A DNA stretch of 64,000 bases. Origin: Megaustenia siamemsis. Its lineage: Eukaryota > Mollusca > Gastropoda > Stylommatophora > Ariophantidae. Every line of letters begins with the position of its first letter. Positions within the stretch are counted from its first letter, which is position 1. A program made the translations under genes and the position numbers. The stretch covers positions 151,143,276 to 151,207,275 of the forward strand of contig JAVIAB010000051.1 in the NCBI GenBank assembly GCA_032433765.1, read 5' to 3'. A model generated the notes under the pieces. That model saw nothing but the letters and a program-made list of their open reading frames with translations. It searched no databases and was not told where the DNA came from. Below, piece by piece: positions 22,497 to 34,519 of the stretch.

Positions 22497-25400
22497 TCTT
22501 TAGTTGGGTAATCGTTATCTTTGGTGGGGTGATCGCTCTCTTTAGTTGCGTGATCGCTCTCTTTAGTTGGGTGATCACTCTCTTTAGTTGGGTGATTGCT
22601 CTCTTTAGTTGGGTGATTGCTCTCTTTAGTTGGGTGGTCGCTCTCTTTAGTTCGGTGATTGCTCACTTTAGTTGGGTGATCGTTAGGTTTGATTGGGTTA
22701 TCGCTCTCTTTAGTTGGGTGATCGCTCTCTTTAGTTGGGTGATCGCTCTCTTTAGTTGGGTGATCGCTCTCTTTAGTTGGGTGATTGCTCTCTTTAGTTG
22801 GGTGATCGCTCTCTTTAGTTGGGTTATCGCTCTCTTTAGTTGGGTGATCGCTCTCTTTAGTTGGGTGATCGCTCTCTTTAGTTGGGTGATCGCTCTCTTT
22901 AGTTGGGTGATTGCTCTCTTTAGTTGGGTGATCGCTCTCTTTAGTTGGGTGATCGCTCTCTTTAGTTGGGTGATTGCTCTCTTTAGTTGGGTGATCGCTC
23001 TCTTTAGTTGGGTGATTGCTCTCTTTAGTTGGGTGATCGCTCTCTTTAGTTGGGTGATCGCTCTCTTTAGTTGGATGATTGCTCTCTTTAGTTGGGTGAT
23101 CGCTCTCTTTAGTTGGGTGATCGCTCTCTTTAGTTGGGTGATTGCTCTCTTTAGTTGGGTGATCGCTCTCTTTAGTTGGGTGATTGCTCTCTTTAGTTGG
23201 GTGATCGCTCTCTTTAGTTGGGTGATTGCTCTCTTTAGTTGGGCGATTGCTCTCTTTAGTTGGGTGATTGCTCTCTTTAGTTGGGTGATCGCTCTCTTTA
23301 GTTGGGTGGTCGCTCTCTTTAGTTGGGTGGTCGCTCTCTTTAGTTCGGTGATTACGCACTTTAGTTAGGCGAACGTTAGGTTTGATTGGGTGATTGCTCT
23401 CTTTAGTTGGGTGATTGCTCTCTTTAGTTGGGTGGTCGCTCTCTTTAGTTCGGTGATTACGCACTTTAGTTGGGCGAACGTTAGGTTTGATTGGGTGATT
23501 GCTCTCTTTAGTTGGGTGATCGCTCTCTTTAGTTGGGTGATCGCTCTCTTTAGTAGGGTTATCGCTCTCTTTAGTTGGGTGATCGCTCTCTTTAGTTGGG
23601 TGATCGCTCTCTTTAGTTGGGTGATCGCTCTCTTTAGTTGGGTGATCGCTCTCTTTAGTTGGGTGGTCGCTCTCTTTAGTTCGGTGATTACGCACTTTAG
23701 TTGGGCGAACGTTAGGTTTGATTGGGTGATTGCTCTCTTTAGTTGGGTGATCGCTCTCTTTAGTTGGGTGATCGCTATCTTTAGTTGGGAGATCGCTCTC
23801 TTTAGTTGGGTGATTGCTCTCTTTAGTTGGGTGATTGCTCTCTTTAGTTGGGTGATTGTTATCTTTAGTTGGGTGATTGCTCTCTTTAGTTGGATGATTG
23901 CTCTCTTTAGTTGGGTGATCGTTATCTTTAGTTGGGTGATTGCTCTCTTTAGTTGGGTGTTCGTTATCTTTAGTTGGGTGATTGCTCTCTTTAGTTGTGT
24001 AATTTCTCTCTTTAGTTGGGTGATCGTTATCTTTAGTTGGGTGATTGCTCTCTTTAGTTGGGTGATCGTTTTCTTTAGTTGGGTGATCGCTCTCTTTAGT
24101 TGGGTGATCGCTCTCTTTAGTTGGGTGATCGCTCTCTTTAGTTGGGTGATTGCTCTCTTTAATTGGGTGATTGCTCTCTTTAGTTGGGTGATTGCTCTCT
24201 TTAGTTGGGTGATCGTTTTCTTTAATTGGGTGATTGCTCTCTTTAGTTGGGTAATTGCTCTCTTTAGTTGGGTGATCGCTCTCTTTAGTTGGGTGATTGC
24301 TCTCTTTAATTGGGTGATTGCTCTCTTTAGTTGGGTGATCGCTCTCTTTAGTTGGGTGATTGCTCTCTTTAGTTGGGTGATTGCTCTCTTTAGGTGGGTG
24401 ATTGCTCTGTTTAGTTGGGTGATTGCTCTCTTTAGTTGGGTGATTGCTCTCTTTAGTTGGGTGATCGCTCTCTTTAGTTGGTTGATTGCTCTCTTTAGTT
24501 GGGTGATCGCTCTCTTAAGTTAGGGTGATCGTTATCTTAATTGGGTGTTCGTTATCTTTAGTTGTGTGATTGCTCTCTTTAGTAGGGTGATCGCTCTCTT
24601 TAGTTGAGTGATCGTTATCTTTAGTTGGGTGATTGTTATCTTTAGTTGGGGGATTGTTATCTTTAGTTGGGAGATCGTTATCTTTATTTGGGTGATCGTT
24701 ATCTTTAGTGGGGGGATCGTTATCTTTAGTTGGGTGATCGTTATCTTTAGTTGGGGGATCGTTATCTTTAGTTGGGGGATCGTTATCTTTAGTTGGGTGA
24801 TTATTATCTTTAGTTGGGTGATCGTTATCTTTAGTTGGGTGATTGTTATCTTTAGTTGGGGGATCGTTATCTTTAGTTGGGTGATCGTTATCTTTAGTTG
24901 GGGGATCGTTATCTTTATTTGGGTGATTGTTATCTTTAGTTGGGGGATCGTTATCTTTAGTTGGGGGATCGTTATCTTTAGTTGGGTGATTGTTATCTTT
25001 AGTTGGGTGATCGCTCTCTTTAGTTGGGTGATTGCTCTCTTTAGTTGGATGATCGTTATCTTTAGTTGGGTGATCGCTCTCTTTAGTTGGATGATCGTTA
25101 TCTGTAGTTGGGTGATCGCTCTCTTTAGTTGGGAGATCGCTCTCTTTAGTTGGATGATCGTTATCTTTAGTTGGGTGATCGCTCTCTTTAGTTGGGAGAT
25201 CGCTCTCTTTAGTTGGGTGATTGCTCTCTTTAGTTGGATGATCGTTATCTTTAGTTGGGTGATCGCTCTCTTTAGTTGGGAGATCGCTCTCTTTAGTTGG
25301 GTGATTGCTCTCTTTAGTTGGATGATCGTTATCTTTAGTTGGGTGATCGCTCTCTTTAGTTGGGAGATCGCTCTCTTTAGTTGGGTGATTGCTCTCTTTA

Positions 25401-26320
25401 GTTGGGTGATTGCTCTCTTTAGTTGGGTGATCGCTCTCTTTAGTTGGGAGATCGCTCTCTTTAGTTGGGTGATCGCTCTCTTTAGTTGGGAGATCGCTCT
25501 CTTTAGTTGGGTGATTGCTCTCTTTAGTTGGGAGATCGCTCTCTTTAGTTGGGTGCTCGCTCTCTTTAGTTGGGAGATCGCTCTCTTTAGTTGGGTGATT
25601 GCTCTCTTTAGTTGGGTGATTGCTCTCTTTAGTTGGGTGATCGCTCTCTTTAGTTGGGAGATCGCTCTCTTTAGTTGGGAGATCGCTCTCTTTAGTTGGG
25701 TGATTGCTCTCTTTAGTTGGGTGATTGCTCTCTTTAGTTGGGTGATTGCTCTCTTTAGTTGGGTGATCGCTCTCTTTAGTTGGGAGATCGCTCTCTTTAG
25801 TTGGGTGATCGCTCTCTTTAGTTGGGAGATCGCTCTCTTTAGTTGGGTGATTGCTCTCTTTAGTTGGGTGATTGCTCTTTTTAGTTAGGTGATTGCTCTC
25901 TTTAGTTGGGTGATCGCTCTCTTTAGTTGGGTGATCGCTCTCTTTAGTTGGGTGATTGCTCTCTTTAGTTGGGTGATTGCTCTCTTTAGTTAGGTGATTG
26001 CTCTCTTTAGTTGGGTGATCGCTCTCTTTAGTTGGGTGATCGCTCTCTTTAGTTGGGTGATTGCTCTCTTTAGTTGGGTGATTGCTCTCTTTAGTTGGGT
26101 GATCGCTCTCTTTAGTTGGGTGATCGCTCTCTTTAGTTGGGTGATCGCTCTCTTTAGTTGGGAGATCGCTCTCTTTAGTTGGGTGATTGCTCTCTTTAGT
26201 TGGGTGATCGCTCTCTTTAGTTGGGAGATCGCTCTCTTTAGTTGGGAGATCGCTCTCTTTAGTTGGGAGATCGCTCTCTTTAGTTGGGTGATTGCTCTCT
26301 TTAGTTAGGTGATCGCTTCT
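22497..26320. repeat. 21-bp satellite, right block (about 180 copies)
   Basis: Same 21-bp unit as 16640-19376. Three variant regions are visible: GCTCTC units (22500-23800), a TTATC-containing zone (24540-25000) with GGGGGATCGT variants, and an alternating GGGTGAT and GGGAGAT zone (25000-26300). The minus-strand frame of 606 codons at 24515-26335 is entirely HPTKESD-like and is regarded as non-coding. Confidence 0.93.
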
Positions 26321-26685
26321 TATTGGTGGGGACAATCTATAGGTTGATCAATTTCTGCTAACTGCAGTTCTGTTGGCTTTCTTGGAACTTTCTATTGAAA
26401 GTTCTTGGAGTTTGTTTTGTTTTCTTGGAATAATAGTTTTGCATTTTTTATTTTTAACTGATTTTTTTTACTTAATGTAATAGCCCCAGTTTTCTAGTAA
26501 AGCTTTTTCATGTGCTCTATGTTTTCCCTTTCCCTAGCTTCTTGATGGTGTTGTTGCCAGTATATTTCTTTTGTATGTTTTTATATTCTACTTCAATTCC
26601 TTACTTCCTGCTCTACATTCCTCTTGTAGTTGTGTGTTGGTTCCACTGTTATTAACATCCCCTTCCTGGCCCTTCTATCTTGGGT
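26321..26685. other. AT-rich DNA, possibly old LINE
   Basis: On the minus strand short broken stretches resemble LINE linker coding (for example NTQLQEECRAGSKEL), but frames are lost and I cannot confirm it. Confidence 0.3.
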
Positions 26686-27570
26686 TTTTATTCATGTTTT
26701 TGATGAGATCCACTCCAAACTTTAGTGAGTTTTTGTTATGTTTCTAGTGAGATCCACTCCAAACTTTAGTGGGTTTTTGTTATGTTTCTAGTGAGATCCA
26801 CTCCAAACTTTAGTGAGTTTTTGTTATGTTTCTAGTGAGATCCACTCCAAACTTTAGTGAGTTTTTGTTATGTTTCTAGTGAGATCCACTCCAAACTTTA
26901 GTGGGTTTTTGTTCATGTTTCTAGTGAGATCCACTCCAAACTTTAGTGGGTTTTTGTTCATGTTTCTGGTGAAATCCACTCCATACTTTGTTGGTTTTCT
27001 GTTCATGTTTCTAGTGAGATCCACTCCATACTTTGTTGGTTTTCTGTTCATGTTTCTAGTGAGATCCACTCCATACTTTGTTGGTTTTCTGTTCATGTTT
27101 CTAGTGAGATCCACTCCATACTTTGTTGGTTTTCTGTTCATGTTTCTAGTGAGATCCACTCCATACTTTGTTGGTTTTCTGTTCATGTTTCTAGTGAGAT
27201 CCACTCCAAACTTTAGTGAGTTTTTGTTTATGTTTCTAGTGAGATCCGCTCCAAACTTTAGTGGGTTTTTGTTCATGTTTCTAGTGAGATCCACTCCAAA
27301 CTTTAGTGGGTTTTTGTTCATGTTTCTAGTGAAATCCACTCCATACTTTGTTGGTTTTCTGTTCATGTTTCTAGTGTGATCCACTCCAAACTTTAGTGGT
27401 TTTCTGTTCATGTTTCTTGTGATATCTGCTCCAAACTTTAGTGGGTTTTTGTTCATTTGTCTGCTGAGATCCACTGCAAGCTTTGATGGTTTTTTTTTTC
27501 ATGTTTCTAGTGTGATACACTCCAAACTTTGGTGGTTTTTGTTTTGGTTCAAGTGAGATTCACTCCAAAC
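26686..27570. repeat. 45-bp satellite, about 19 copies
   Basis: The unit contains GTTTCTAGTGAGATCCACTC and CAAACTTTAGTGGGTTTTTG. Two sub-types alternate in blocks: CAAACTTTAGTGGGTTTTTG and CATACTTTGTTGGTTTTCTG. A 45-bp period gives an open frame of 15-residue repeats (MNRKPTKYGVDLTRN) on the minus strand, which I do not call a gene. Confidence 0.92.
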
Positions 27571-27840
27571 TTTGGTGGCTTTTGGGACCCAGAATTTCTT
27601 GAAACGTTATGTTAGTGTCTCTTGGTATTTATCTGTTAATGTTCTATGTGAGGTTTCTTCAACATTTTCAAGTTCTAATATGACTTGGAATTTATCGTTT
27701 CATTTTACTTTATTTTGTACTGTTCAGCTTTGATAACGTGCTTCAGAAGGCCTGTGTTTAACTTTCTTTTATACTAAATGGTGACCTCATGACACGCCTG
27801 TCCATCTCTTTATTGCTGCATCTAAACCATGGAATAATTA
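27571..27840. other. Unique DNA
   Basis: Nothing is firmly recognised. The minus strand has a short LINE-like stretch (DKFQVILELENVEE) without other support. Confidence 0.3.
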
Positions 27841-27844
27841 TATG

Positions 27845-28258
27845 GTGAGGACTTTCAGTCAATATGGCGGATGAGCGGCAAGGAACCGTTGAGGCACTGT
27901 CTGAAAAGTGTTCTTTGTTGCAGTTTCCTTACATTTCAAGTCCGGCTTGACGCCGGAGCTACTGTGTTTAATGCTGCTCACCGTGAACTGTGTGTTTCAT
28001 CCAGGTGGCGTTTCTGTATTCTGATTGCTTACTATGAATGATGATATCGTATGACGAAGGATAGTTCAGCTGCGTTCACTTTCGGTACTTATAGATCTTA
28101 TGTCTTTTGACGTGTGCTGTGTTTGCTATGATGGGGACTGCAGCTGCCTTTCTTTGTTTGAGTATTCGATGAGATGTTAAAACGGATGATTCCACTGGCA
28201 CGGGCAGTTAAGCAATTATGGATTTATTTTCATCAGTGCAGTGATACCAGGGCCTTCG
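27845..28258 (-). repeat. Dispersed about 410-bp repeat, copy 1
   Basis: Its reverse complement aligns over its whole length with 40455-40862. Shared blocks include TCAATATGGCGGAT, GGAACCGTTGAG, TTGTTGCAGTTTCCT, ATGATGATATCGTATGACGA, AACTCAAACAAAGAAA-type and CCCGTGCCA-TGGAATCATCC. By eye identity is around 75-80%. The element type is unknown. Confidence 0.8.
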
Positions 28259-28261
28259 AAT

Positions 28262-28797
28262 AACTATAACTGAACTATGCGTGGTGACTAAAACAATACC
28301 TACACTGTGCTATGAGTGGTGACTAAAACAATACCTGCACTGTGCTATGAGTGGTGACTAAAACAATACCTGCACTGTGCTATGAGTGGTGACTAAAACA
28401 ATACCTGCACTGTGCTATGAGTGGTGACTAAAACAATACCTGCACTGTGCTATGAGTGGTGACTAAAACAATACCTGCACTGTGCTATGAGTGGTGACTA
28501 AAACAATACCTGCACTGTGCTATGAGTGGTGACTAAAACAATACCTGCACTGTGCTATGAGTGGTGACTAAAACAATACCTGCACTGTGCTATGAGTGGT
28601 GACTAAAACAATACCTGCACTGTGCTATGAGTGGTGACTAAAACAATACCTGCACTGTGCTATGCGTGGTGACTAAAACAATACCTGCACTGTGCTATGA
28701 GTGGTGACTAAAACAATACCTGCACTGTGCTATGCGTGGTGACTAAAACAATACCTGCACTGTGCTATGCGTGGTGACTAAAACAATACCTGCACTG
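28262..28797. repeat. 35-bp satellite, about 15 copies
   Basis: Near-perfect tandem units of 35 bp containing TGTGCTATGAGTGGTGACTA and AAACAATACCTGCAC. The main variation is ATGAGTGG against ATGCGTGG. The very low divergence suggests recent expansion. Confidence 0.95.
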
Positions 28798-30105
28798 AAT
28801 TTAAGTGCGGAAAATGAAGAGGTGTATTCCTTTAGTCATCAAGCGAACGCAAGCAAGCAGCATATACTTCAGCTCTTCTATTGACATCACGGTCAGAACA
28901 AAATTAACGATGTTTTCCTTTATAAAAGTTCTCTCAGAGCGAACAGTGAAAGTACATGAGCTCCGCACAAACCAAACAACAGACCTATCTGTTTTCAGTA
29001 TCTTCTGATCTGTTTGATAGACGCTGCCAAGGACGGACAAGACCATTAGCAATTATGCCCATTCCTTACAAGATTCCATGTCCTAAAGTTAACAAATCTG
29101 TTGAACAATGACCCATCCAAGATTTTTATCTTTTAAATCTGAACACGTTTTGACTTCAGATTTCATTGTACAGTGGATGGATGCTGTGGTCGTTGCTGAC
29201 TCGGAAGTACGTACATGCTCGACACATTTGCTCCTGCCTTTCATTCTGGGACAAAGATAGCGCACAGTTCTGCATGCTATGTATTTTAATCATCCAACAA
29301 TTATACTTATACTTGCACTCTATACTTTTTTCACAAGGCACAATTTCGTGTGCGTGTATGTGTGTGTGGCATTTTTTCCAGCCGTAGCGGTCCGGAAACA
29401 TTAAAGATGGTAGCAAGACATATGTAATAATTAACTGAAAACCAAAATTACTGTTAGTTTAAATTCTCTTTTATGGTCCACTAATGACGATAATACAAAT
29501 GTAAGTACACGAGAACTTCAAATGCCTATTATGATGCTGTATTTGAGCTAATTAAACGATAGTGTCATGACAGAGCACATAAGAAAGAGGTAATGACCCG
29601 TGCTTCTTTGCACTCTAATTTGCACTTTTTCGTGCTCGGCCAGTGAAAGAATGGAGTAGTGCTAAGGAGAACAGAGTTAGATTTATATGATCCAAAGAGG
29701 ACAGGTGTGCCAGGCTTGATAGGCGTACAAAAGAATAAGGATAAAATGATGGTACAACGGCGAGACCACAAGGGAATGGTGCCTGGAACTAAGTCATGGA
29801 CAATACAACGGAGAGACGAATTTAACTAAATCATGGACAGCATAACGGAGAGACGACTGAAAATAAATCATGGACTAGATCGTGGCCGTATCATTATTAA
29901 GTTCAGGTGTAATCATAATATCTTGGCGGCAAACTCAAAAATATGTAAGGAAATGCAGACACCCAAACAGTGTTTCGAGAATAGAATTAACTGTAGGTGA
30001 GTTTTAACTTTTTTTTACTTTAAGAAATTAACGCGATGATGTTGCCCACTTCTCTTTCAACAAAAAAAAAAGGTTGCACTAGCTAATAAAGCAAGTGAAT
30101 TCTTA
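28798..30105. other. Unique DNA, no gene recognised
   Basis: Several short open frames on both strands (up to 86 codons) have no recognisable features. A short imperfect repeat with ATCATGGACA and CGGAGAGACGA occurs near 29790-29880. Confidence 0.45.
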
Positions 30106-30607
30106 TTAATTACACGACTGGTGTAGTTTCTGCTGAAACCGTTACATCAATTAATTACACGACGGGTGTAGTTTCTGCTGAAACCGTTACATCAATTAAT
30201 TACACGACGGGTGTAGTTTCTGCTGAAACCGTTACATCAATTAATTACACGACGGGTGTAGTTTCTGCTGAAACCGTTACATCAATTAATTACACGACGG
30301 GTGTAGTTTCTGCTGAAACCGTTACATCAATTAATTACACGACGGGTGTAGTTTCTGCTGAAACCGTTACATCAATTAATTACACGACGGGTGTAGTTTC
30401 TGCTGAAACCGCTACATCAATTAATTACACGACGGGTGTAGTTTCTGCTGAAACCGTTACATCAATTAATTACACGACGGGTGTAGTTTCTGCTGAAACC
30501 GTTACATCAATTAATTACACGACGGGTGTAGTTTCTGCTGAAACCGTTACATCAATTAATTACACGACGGGTGTAGTTTCTGCTGAAACCGCTACATCAA
30601 TTAATAC
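30106..30607. repeat. 45-bp satellite (second type), 11 copies
   Basis: Units contain ACACGACGGGTGTAGTTTCT and GCTGAAACCGTTACATCAAT. They are nearly identical; one recurrent variant is CCGCTAC against CCGTTAC. The unit is unrelated to the 45-bp satellite at 26.7 kb. Confidence 0.95.
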
Positions 30608-30619
30608 CGTCTTAGTCTT

Positions 30620-31060
30620 AACTCTTCTAGCACCGCTTGACGTCGAATAGGGCTCGTTTTTTTTCGCCATCCATCTCCACTCTGGAGTTGCGATACGTCC
30701 GATCTGATCTTATGAGTCTATGCCTGAAAACTGTGCTTCCAAATGTTCTTTTTACTATCTCTCTATGTTTCCTCTTTTTCTGTATAATGCTGCTTCCCAT
30801 AGAATAGCCTGTTTTGAAATTCTCGTGTTGTCTCTTCTCAGAACATGTTCGACATATGTTCATCTTCTCTTCTTAATTGTAGATGAGATTGTTTGTTGCC
30901 TTACCATTTCTCCTATCTCTAAATTAGTCTTGAATTCATTCCATTGTACACAGGGTATTCTCCTTAGGCATTTGTCTTCACAAGCGATTAGTTTTTTTTC
31001 TAAATCTCTTTTGTTGTTTTCCACCTTTCACATAGGAAGGTGAGGGTTGATTATACGTTT
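30620..31060 (-). mobile_element. LINE C-terminal fragment (family B-like)
   Basis: Minus-strand reading gives a C-terminal LINE block: YVKGGKQQKRF-like, then MPKENTLCTMEMNSR, then a zone of the HMSNMF-EETTREFQNRLFYG type, in several frames. It aligns by eye with family B at 33367-34164. It is broken by stops and frameshifts. Confidence 0.65.
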
Positions 31061-31280
31061 GAGTTGAATATTTTAAGTACAGTTTTCTTGCTTAGTAATA
31101 TCTTACTTTGGCTGAAATCTTCAGATTTCTATTGTCTCTTTACAGTTTTGTCAATCATCTTGGGAAAAACTAACATGAAACGTTATGATGTGATAGAAAT
31201 ATGCCAACCATAAATATCAAACAAAACTTTGTTGTCACTTTTAGCCTGAAAACTAATAATAATACTTGTCTCTTCCCCAG

Positions 31281-33022
31281 TCATGTAACAAAGTCCTATC
31301 AGTTTCAAAAAAGATCATCCAGAACCTGTCGATACCAGATAAAAATGTGTCCAACGTCACGGTGAAAGAGCTCAATCAGTGGGAGCAGAACAAGACAACT
31401 CGAACTTCACTAAATCAGTCTCTGGATTACATTGATTGGAACGATTATGAATTAATGGCTAGAGACGCCAAGAGAAAAGGATGGGGCGAGCGGGGGCAGC
31501 GTTCAATAAGGTTTTAACATCAGAGGAACAAACGCTGTCTAACGAGCTGATGAATCAATATAATTTTAATGCATTTGCCAGTGATCACATTTCTCTTGAA
31601 AGATATATCAGAGATACCAGGTCCGATGTGTGTAAAACCCAAAAATATACAAAAAATCTCCCGGAGAATTCTGTTAGCGTGATCATTATATTTCATAACG
31701 AGAAGAACTCAACATTGCTAAGAACAGTTCACAGTATTGTCAACAGATCTCCAGCCAGGCTATTGAGAGAGGTCGTTCTTGTCGACGATTTTAGTTCCAA
31801 CCAAGAACTTCAAGAACCGTTTGAGAACTACATACGCCTTCACTTCTCCTTCTCCAAAGTTCGACTTATCAGAAACCAGCAGAGAGAAGGTCTAATTAGG
31901 AGCAGAATGATTGGAGCCAATGCTTCTGACGGGGATATTCTTCTTTTTATGGATGCTCATATGGAAGTCATCAATAACTTTCTGCCCCCATTGATCGATC
32001 CTATAGTTCGTGACTACAGAAGTATAGTGTGCCCAGTGGTGGACGTTATAAACACTGGCACTTTGGAAATCAGACATGTCGAGAGGATAGAACGAGGTGG
32101 TTTCAGCTGGGATATGATTAATCGTTGGTTGCCTGCAAACGAAAGCTATGAGTCAGTGCCATTTGCTGTTCCAGTGATGCTAGGCTGTGCGTTTGCCATC
32201 AGTCGCAGATGGTGGGATGAGATAGGTCATTATGACCCTGAGCTGAAAATCTGGGGAGGAGAGCAATTTGAGATGAGCTTCAAGTCGTGGCTGTGTGGTG
32301 GGAGTGTGCTCGACGCCCCTTGTTCCAGGATCGCTCATTTGTTTAGGCAACTGCCCTACTTACCTGAAATTAGTCAGAATAATGTAATAGAAAGGAACCT
32401 ACATCGAGTAGCTAAAGTATGGATGGATGAGTATATTGAATATGTCTATCAGAGGAGACCGGCCATGAAAGGAACAGATCCTGGAGACCTGACGGAAAGG
32501 TTTGACATAAAAAAGAGGCTGAACTGCAAACCATTCAAATGGTTTTTAGAAAATGTAGCTCCTGATCTGATCACATATTTTCCCCTGATAGAACCGCGCA
32601 GCAAGGCCTGGGGTAGGGTGACAAATCATTACAATATTTCTCTATGTGTTCAACCAGGCAAGGATAAGCTCTACATGAGCGGATGTGATAAGAACAGTGA
32701 CATCCCTTTCAGATTCGATTGGAGAGAGCAAATTCGATACCAAAGTCAGTGTTTCACAGTTTCTCATAATAGAACTATCTTCTTGTCTCCATGTAAAAAT
32801 TATGGTGACATTAGTTCACAGACTTTTGCATGGCATAATGACTGTAGGTGGATTATCCATCTACTCACGCATTTGTGTATAGACTTTGATGTCGTGTCAA
32901 ACAAACTCTACATGGCTGAATGTGAAGTCTTAAGAATCACTCAATACTGGAAGTTTGACAAATTTGACTGGCCTCTTATGAATAAAGAGTGGAAAAAGAA
33001 TGTAAAAATACTAGGCTTGTGA
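31281..33022 (+). CDS. Polypeptide N-acetylgalactosaminyltransferase, 3' exon
   Basis: This family starts mucin-type O-glycosylation in the Golgi by moving GalNAc from UDP-GalNAc to Ser or Thr. After a plausible splice acceptor (TCTCTTCCCCAG, ending 31280) come a stem region and the pre-catalytic WNDYELMARDAKRKGWGERG. The GT-A domain follows: SVIIIFHNEKNSTLLRTVHS, REVVLVDDFSS, GLIRSRMIGANASDGDILLF, the metal-binding DAH near 31953 (DSH in most members), GGFSWDM, WGGEQFEMSFKSW and the IAHLFR histidine. A diverged ricin-type lectin domain begins near 32640 (LCVQPG); the stop is at 33020. Cytoplasmic and membrane-anchor exons are not in view. The reading frame breaks at a G-run (31492-31496), where one base appears missing, so this is either a pseudogene or an assembly error. 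Confidence 0.88.
31492..31496 (+). other. One-base frameshift in G-run of the transferase
   Basis: Upstream, the frame reads KRKGWGERG and then fails; downstream, the next frame carries AAFNKVLTSEEQ. Five Gs are present where six would join the frames. The rest of the 1.7-kb exon is open. Confidence 0.85.
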
Positions 33023-33353
33023 GATAATGGTTATCTTCATATGACATGATACAATGTAAACGGGTGCATTTTAACTTTGTACACCCGAGCAATAATTACA
33101 TGACAACACCGTTTCAATAGAGCAAAAGTGGCACCAACAAAAGCGAGTCTGCATGATAAACTATAATAGAGTTTGAGGAACCAGAGACTTCAAACGCGAG
33201 GTCAGGTTTGTGATTCTAATCGCATTAAATATGCAACGAAAGTTGGTTTCTGAGAAAGATACCTCTACAACTTACCAATAGCATCCTACAGCAGAGAAAT
33301 GTCATTGTTTCTTCTCATGGAAACCACAAGTGTCGTCTTGTGTTGCAGTAATC
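33023..33353. other. Transferase 3' flank, nothing recognised
   Basis: This is AT-rich and probably 3' untranslated plus intergenic sequence. No canonical AATAAA is evident close behind the stop. Confidence 0.35.
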
Positions 33354-33366
33354 TATTTATTATAAT

Positions 33367-34164
33367 CTATTGACCTTTCGAGCCGTAGCCGGCCCATAGG
33401 GCGTGGACCAAGATACTCTTTCTCTTATCTGAATTTTTGTTCTAGCAGTTTTCAATTCGTTTAAAGATATTTTATTAAATCTCGCCATTTGTCTCTGTTC
33501 TGTGCAAGCAGTTCTATCTCATTGAGGGAGCCGAATCCTGCTGCTCTTGCCTCTCTCATCAATGTTCTTCTCAGTGTCTCTCTGGGTCTTCCTCTTTTCC
33601 TCTTACCTGTTGTTTCCCATATGAGGGCTTGCTTTGCTATTCGATTATTATCTCTTCTCATCACATGTCCAACGTATGACCATCGTCTTTTCTTGATTAC
33701 TGAAGATATTAGTGGTTGATTGGCGATTTATCTAATTTCCTTGTTTGTTTTGAATTTGTTCCACACTATACCAAGTATTTTCCTTAGACATTTATTTTCG
33801 AATGCATTCAACTTTGTTTCTATGTCTCTTGTTGTTTTCCAACTTTCACACGCATACGTAAGGGTTGATAGTACATTTGATTTGAATAGTCTAAGTTTTG
33901 TGTTTGTGCTGATGAGTTTTGATTTCCACAACTTTTCAAGACTTCTGAAAGACATTGCTGCTTTAGCTATTCTGATTCTAATTTCTTTGCTTGTATCCCC
34001 TTCTCGATCAATGTGACTTCCAAGATAGATAAAGTGATCGATCTCTTCTACTGGTTTGTTTTCCATGTATATTTTGTCGTCTGTTGGAATTAAACTTTTC
34101 ATGACTTTATTCTTTTCATGATTGATCTCAAGCCCAATTTTGCTGGCTATTGATGATAGTTCAT
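33367..34164 (-). mobile_element. 5'-truncated LINE family B
   Basis: Flanked by the perfect 13-bp duplication TATTTATTATAAT (33354-33366 and 34165-34177). It is about 95% identical by eye to 4640-5420. It carries LSSIASKIGLEINHEK, YLGSHIDREGDTSKE and the KRKRGRPRETLRR tail; one in-frame stop lies near 33729. The truncation lies just after the catalytic FADD region, so no active enzyme is encoded. Confidence 0.9.
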
Positions 34165-34177
34165 TATTTATTATAAT

Positions 34178-34515
34178 AAGGTTGTAATATTTCCTCTCTT
34201 GAAGATGGCACGAAGGGACTATCACAAAGTATACGACTAGAGCACTGTTGTTGAGGGCTCCATGCATTATGAGTAAAATGACGTTTCTTGAAATCACAAT
34301 TAAGATAGCTATCATTATAGCTATGAATAAATGAGGAAAATCGTTTGGTAAAGGTAACAAATATAAGAAAGATTATAACAGACATTTAGCTTTAGTTTAT
34401 TTATCAGTTACAATTGTCGCATGTATTTTTTTTATGTAAATCAAACAATGAACTCTAATTAAAAACAAATTAAATAATATCTTCACATGAGAGTAGCAAT
34501 TTCACATCAACTATA
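34178..34515. other. AT-rich unique DNA
   Basis: Nothing is recognised. Confidence 0.4.
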
Positions 34516-34519
34516 GTAA

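Noticed and set aside
24515..26335. A 606-codon minus-strand frame of HPTKESD repeats as a structural protein
   Set aside because: It is exactly the 21-bp satellite. The opposite strand is just as open, there is no non-repeat domain, signal or start context, and the array continues beyond the frame.
26335..26685. LINE linker coding on the minus strand beside the 45-bp satellite
   Set aside because: Only scattered weak resemblance, with no continuous motif, so it is left as unassigned DNA.
26854..27474. 206-codon frame with 15-residue repeats (MNRKPTKYGVDLTRN)
   Set aside because: A 45-bp period without stops explains it. Units vary at all codon positions, and no other domain is attached.
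28805..29416. Short frames on both strands (67-86 codons)
   Set aside because: They overlap each other in opposite strands, with no recognisable domain or splice context.
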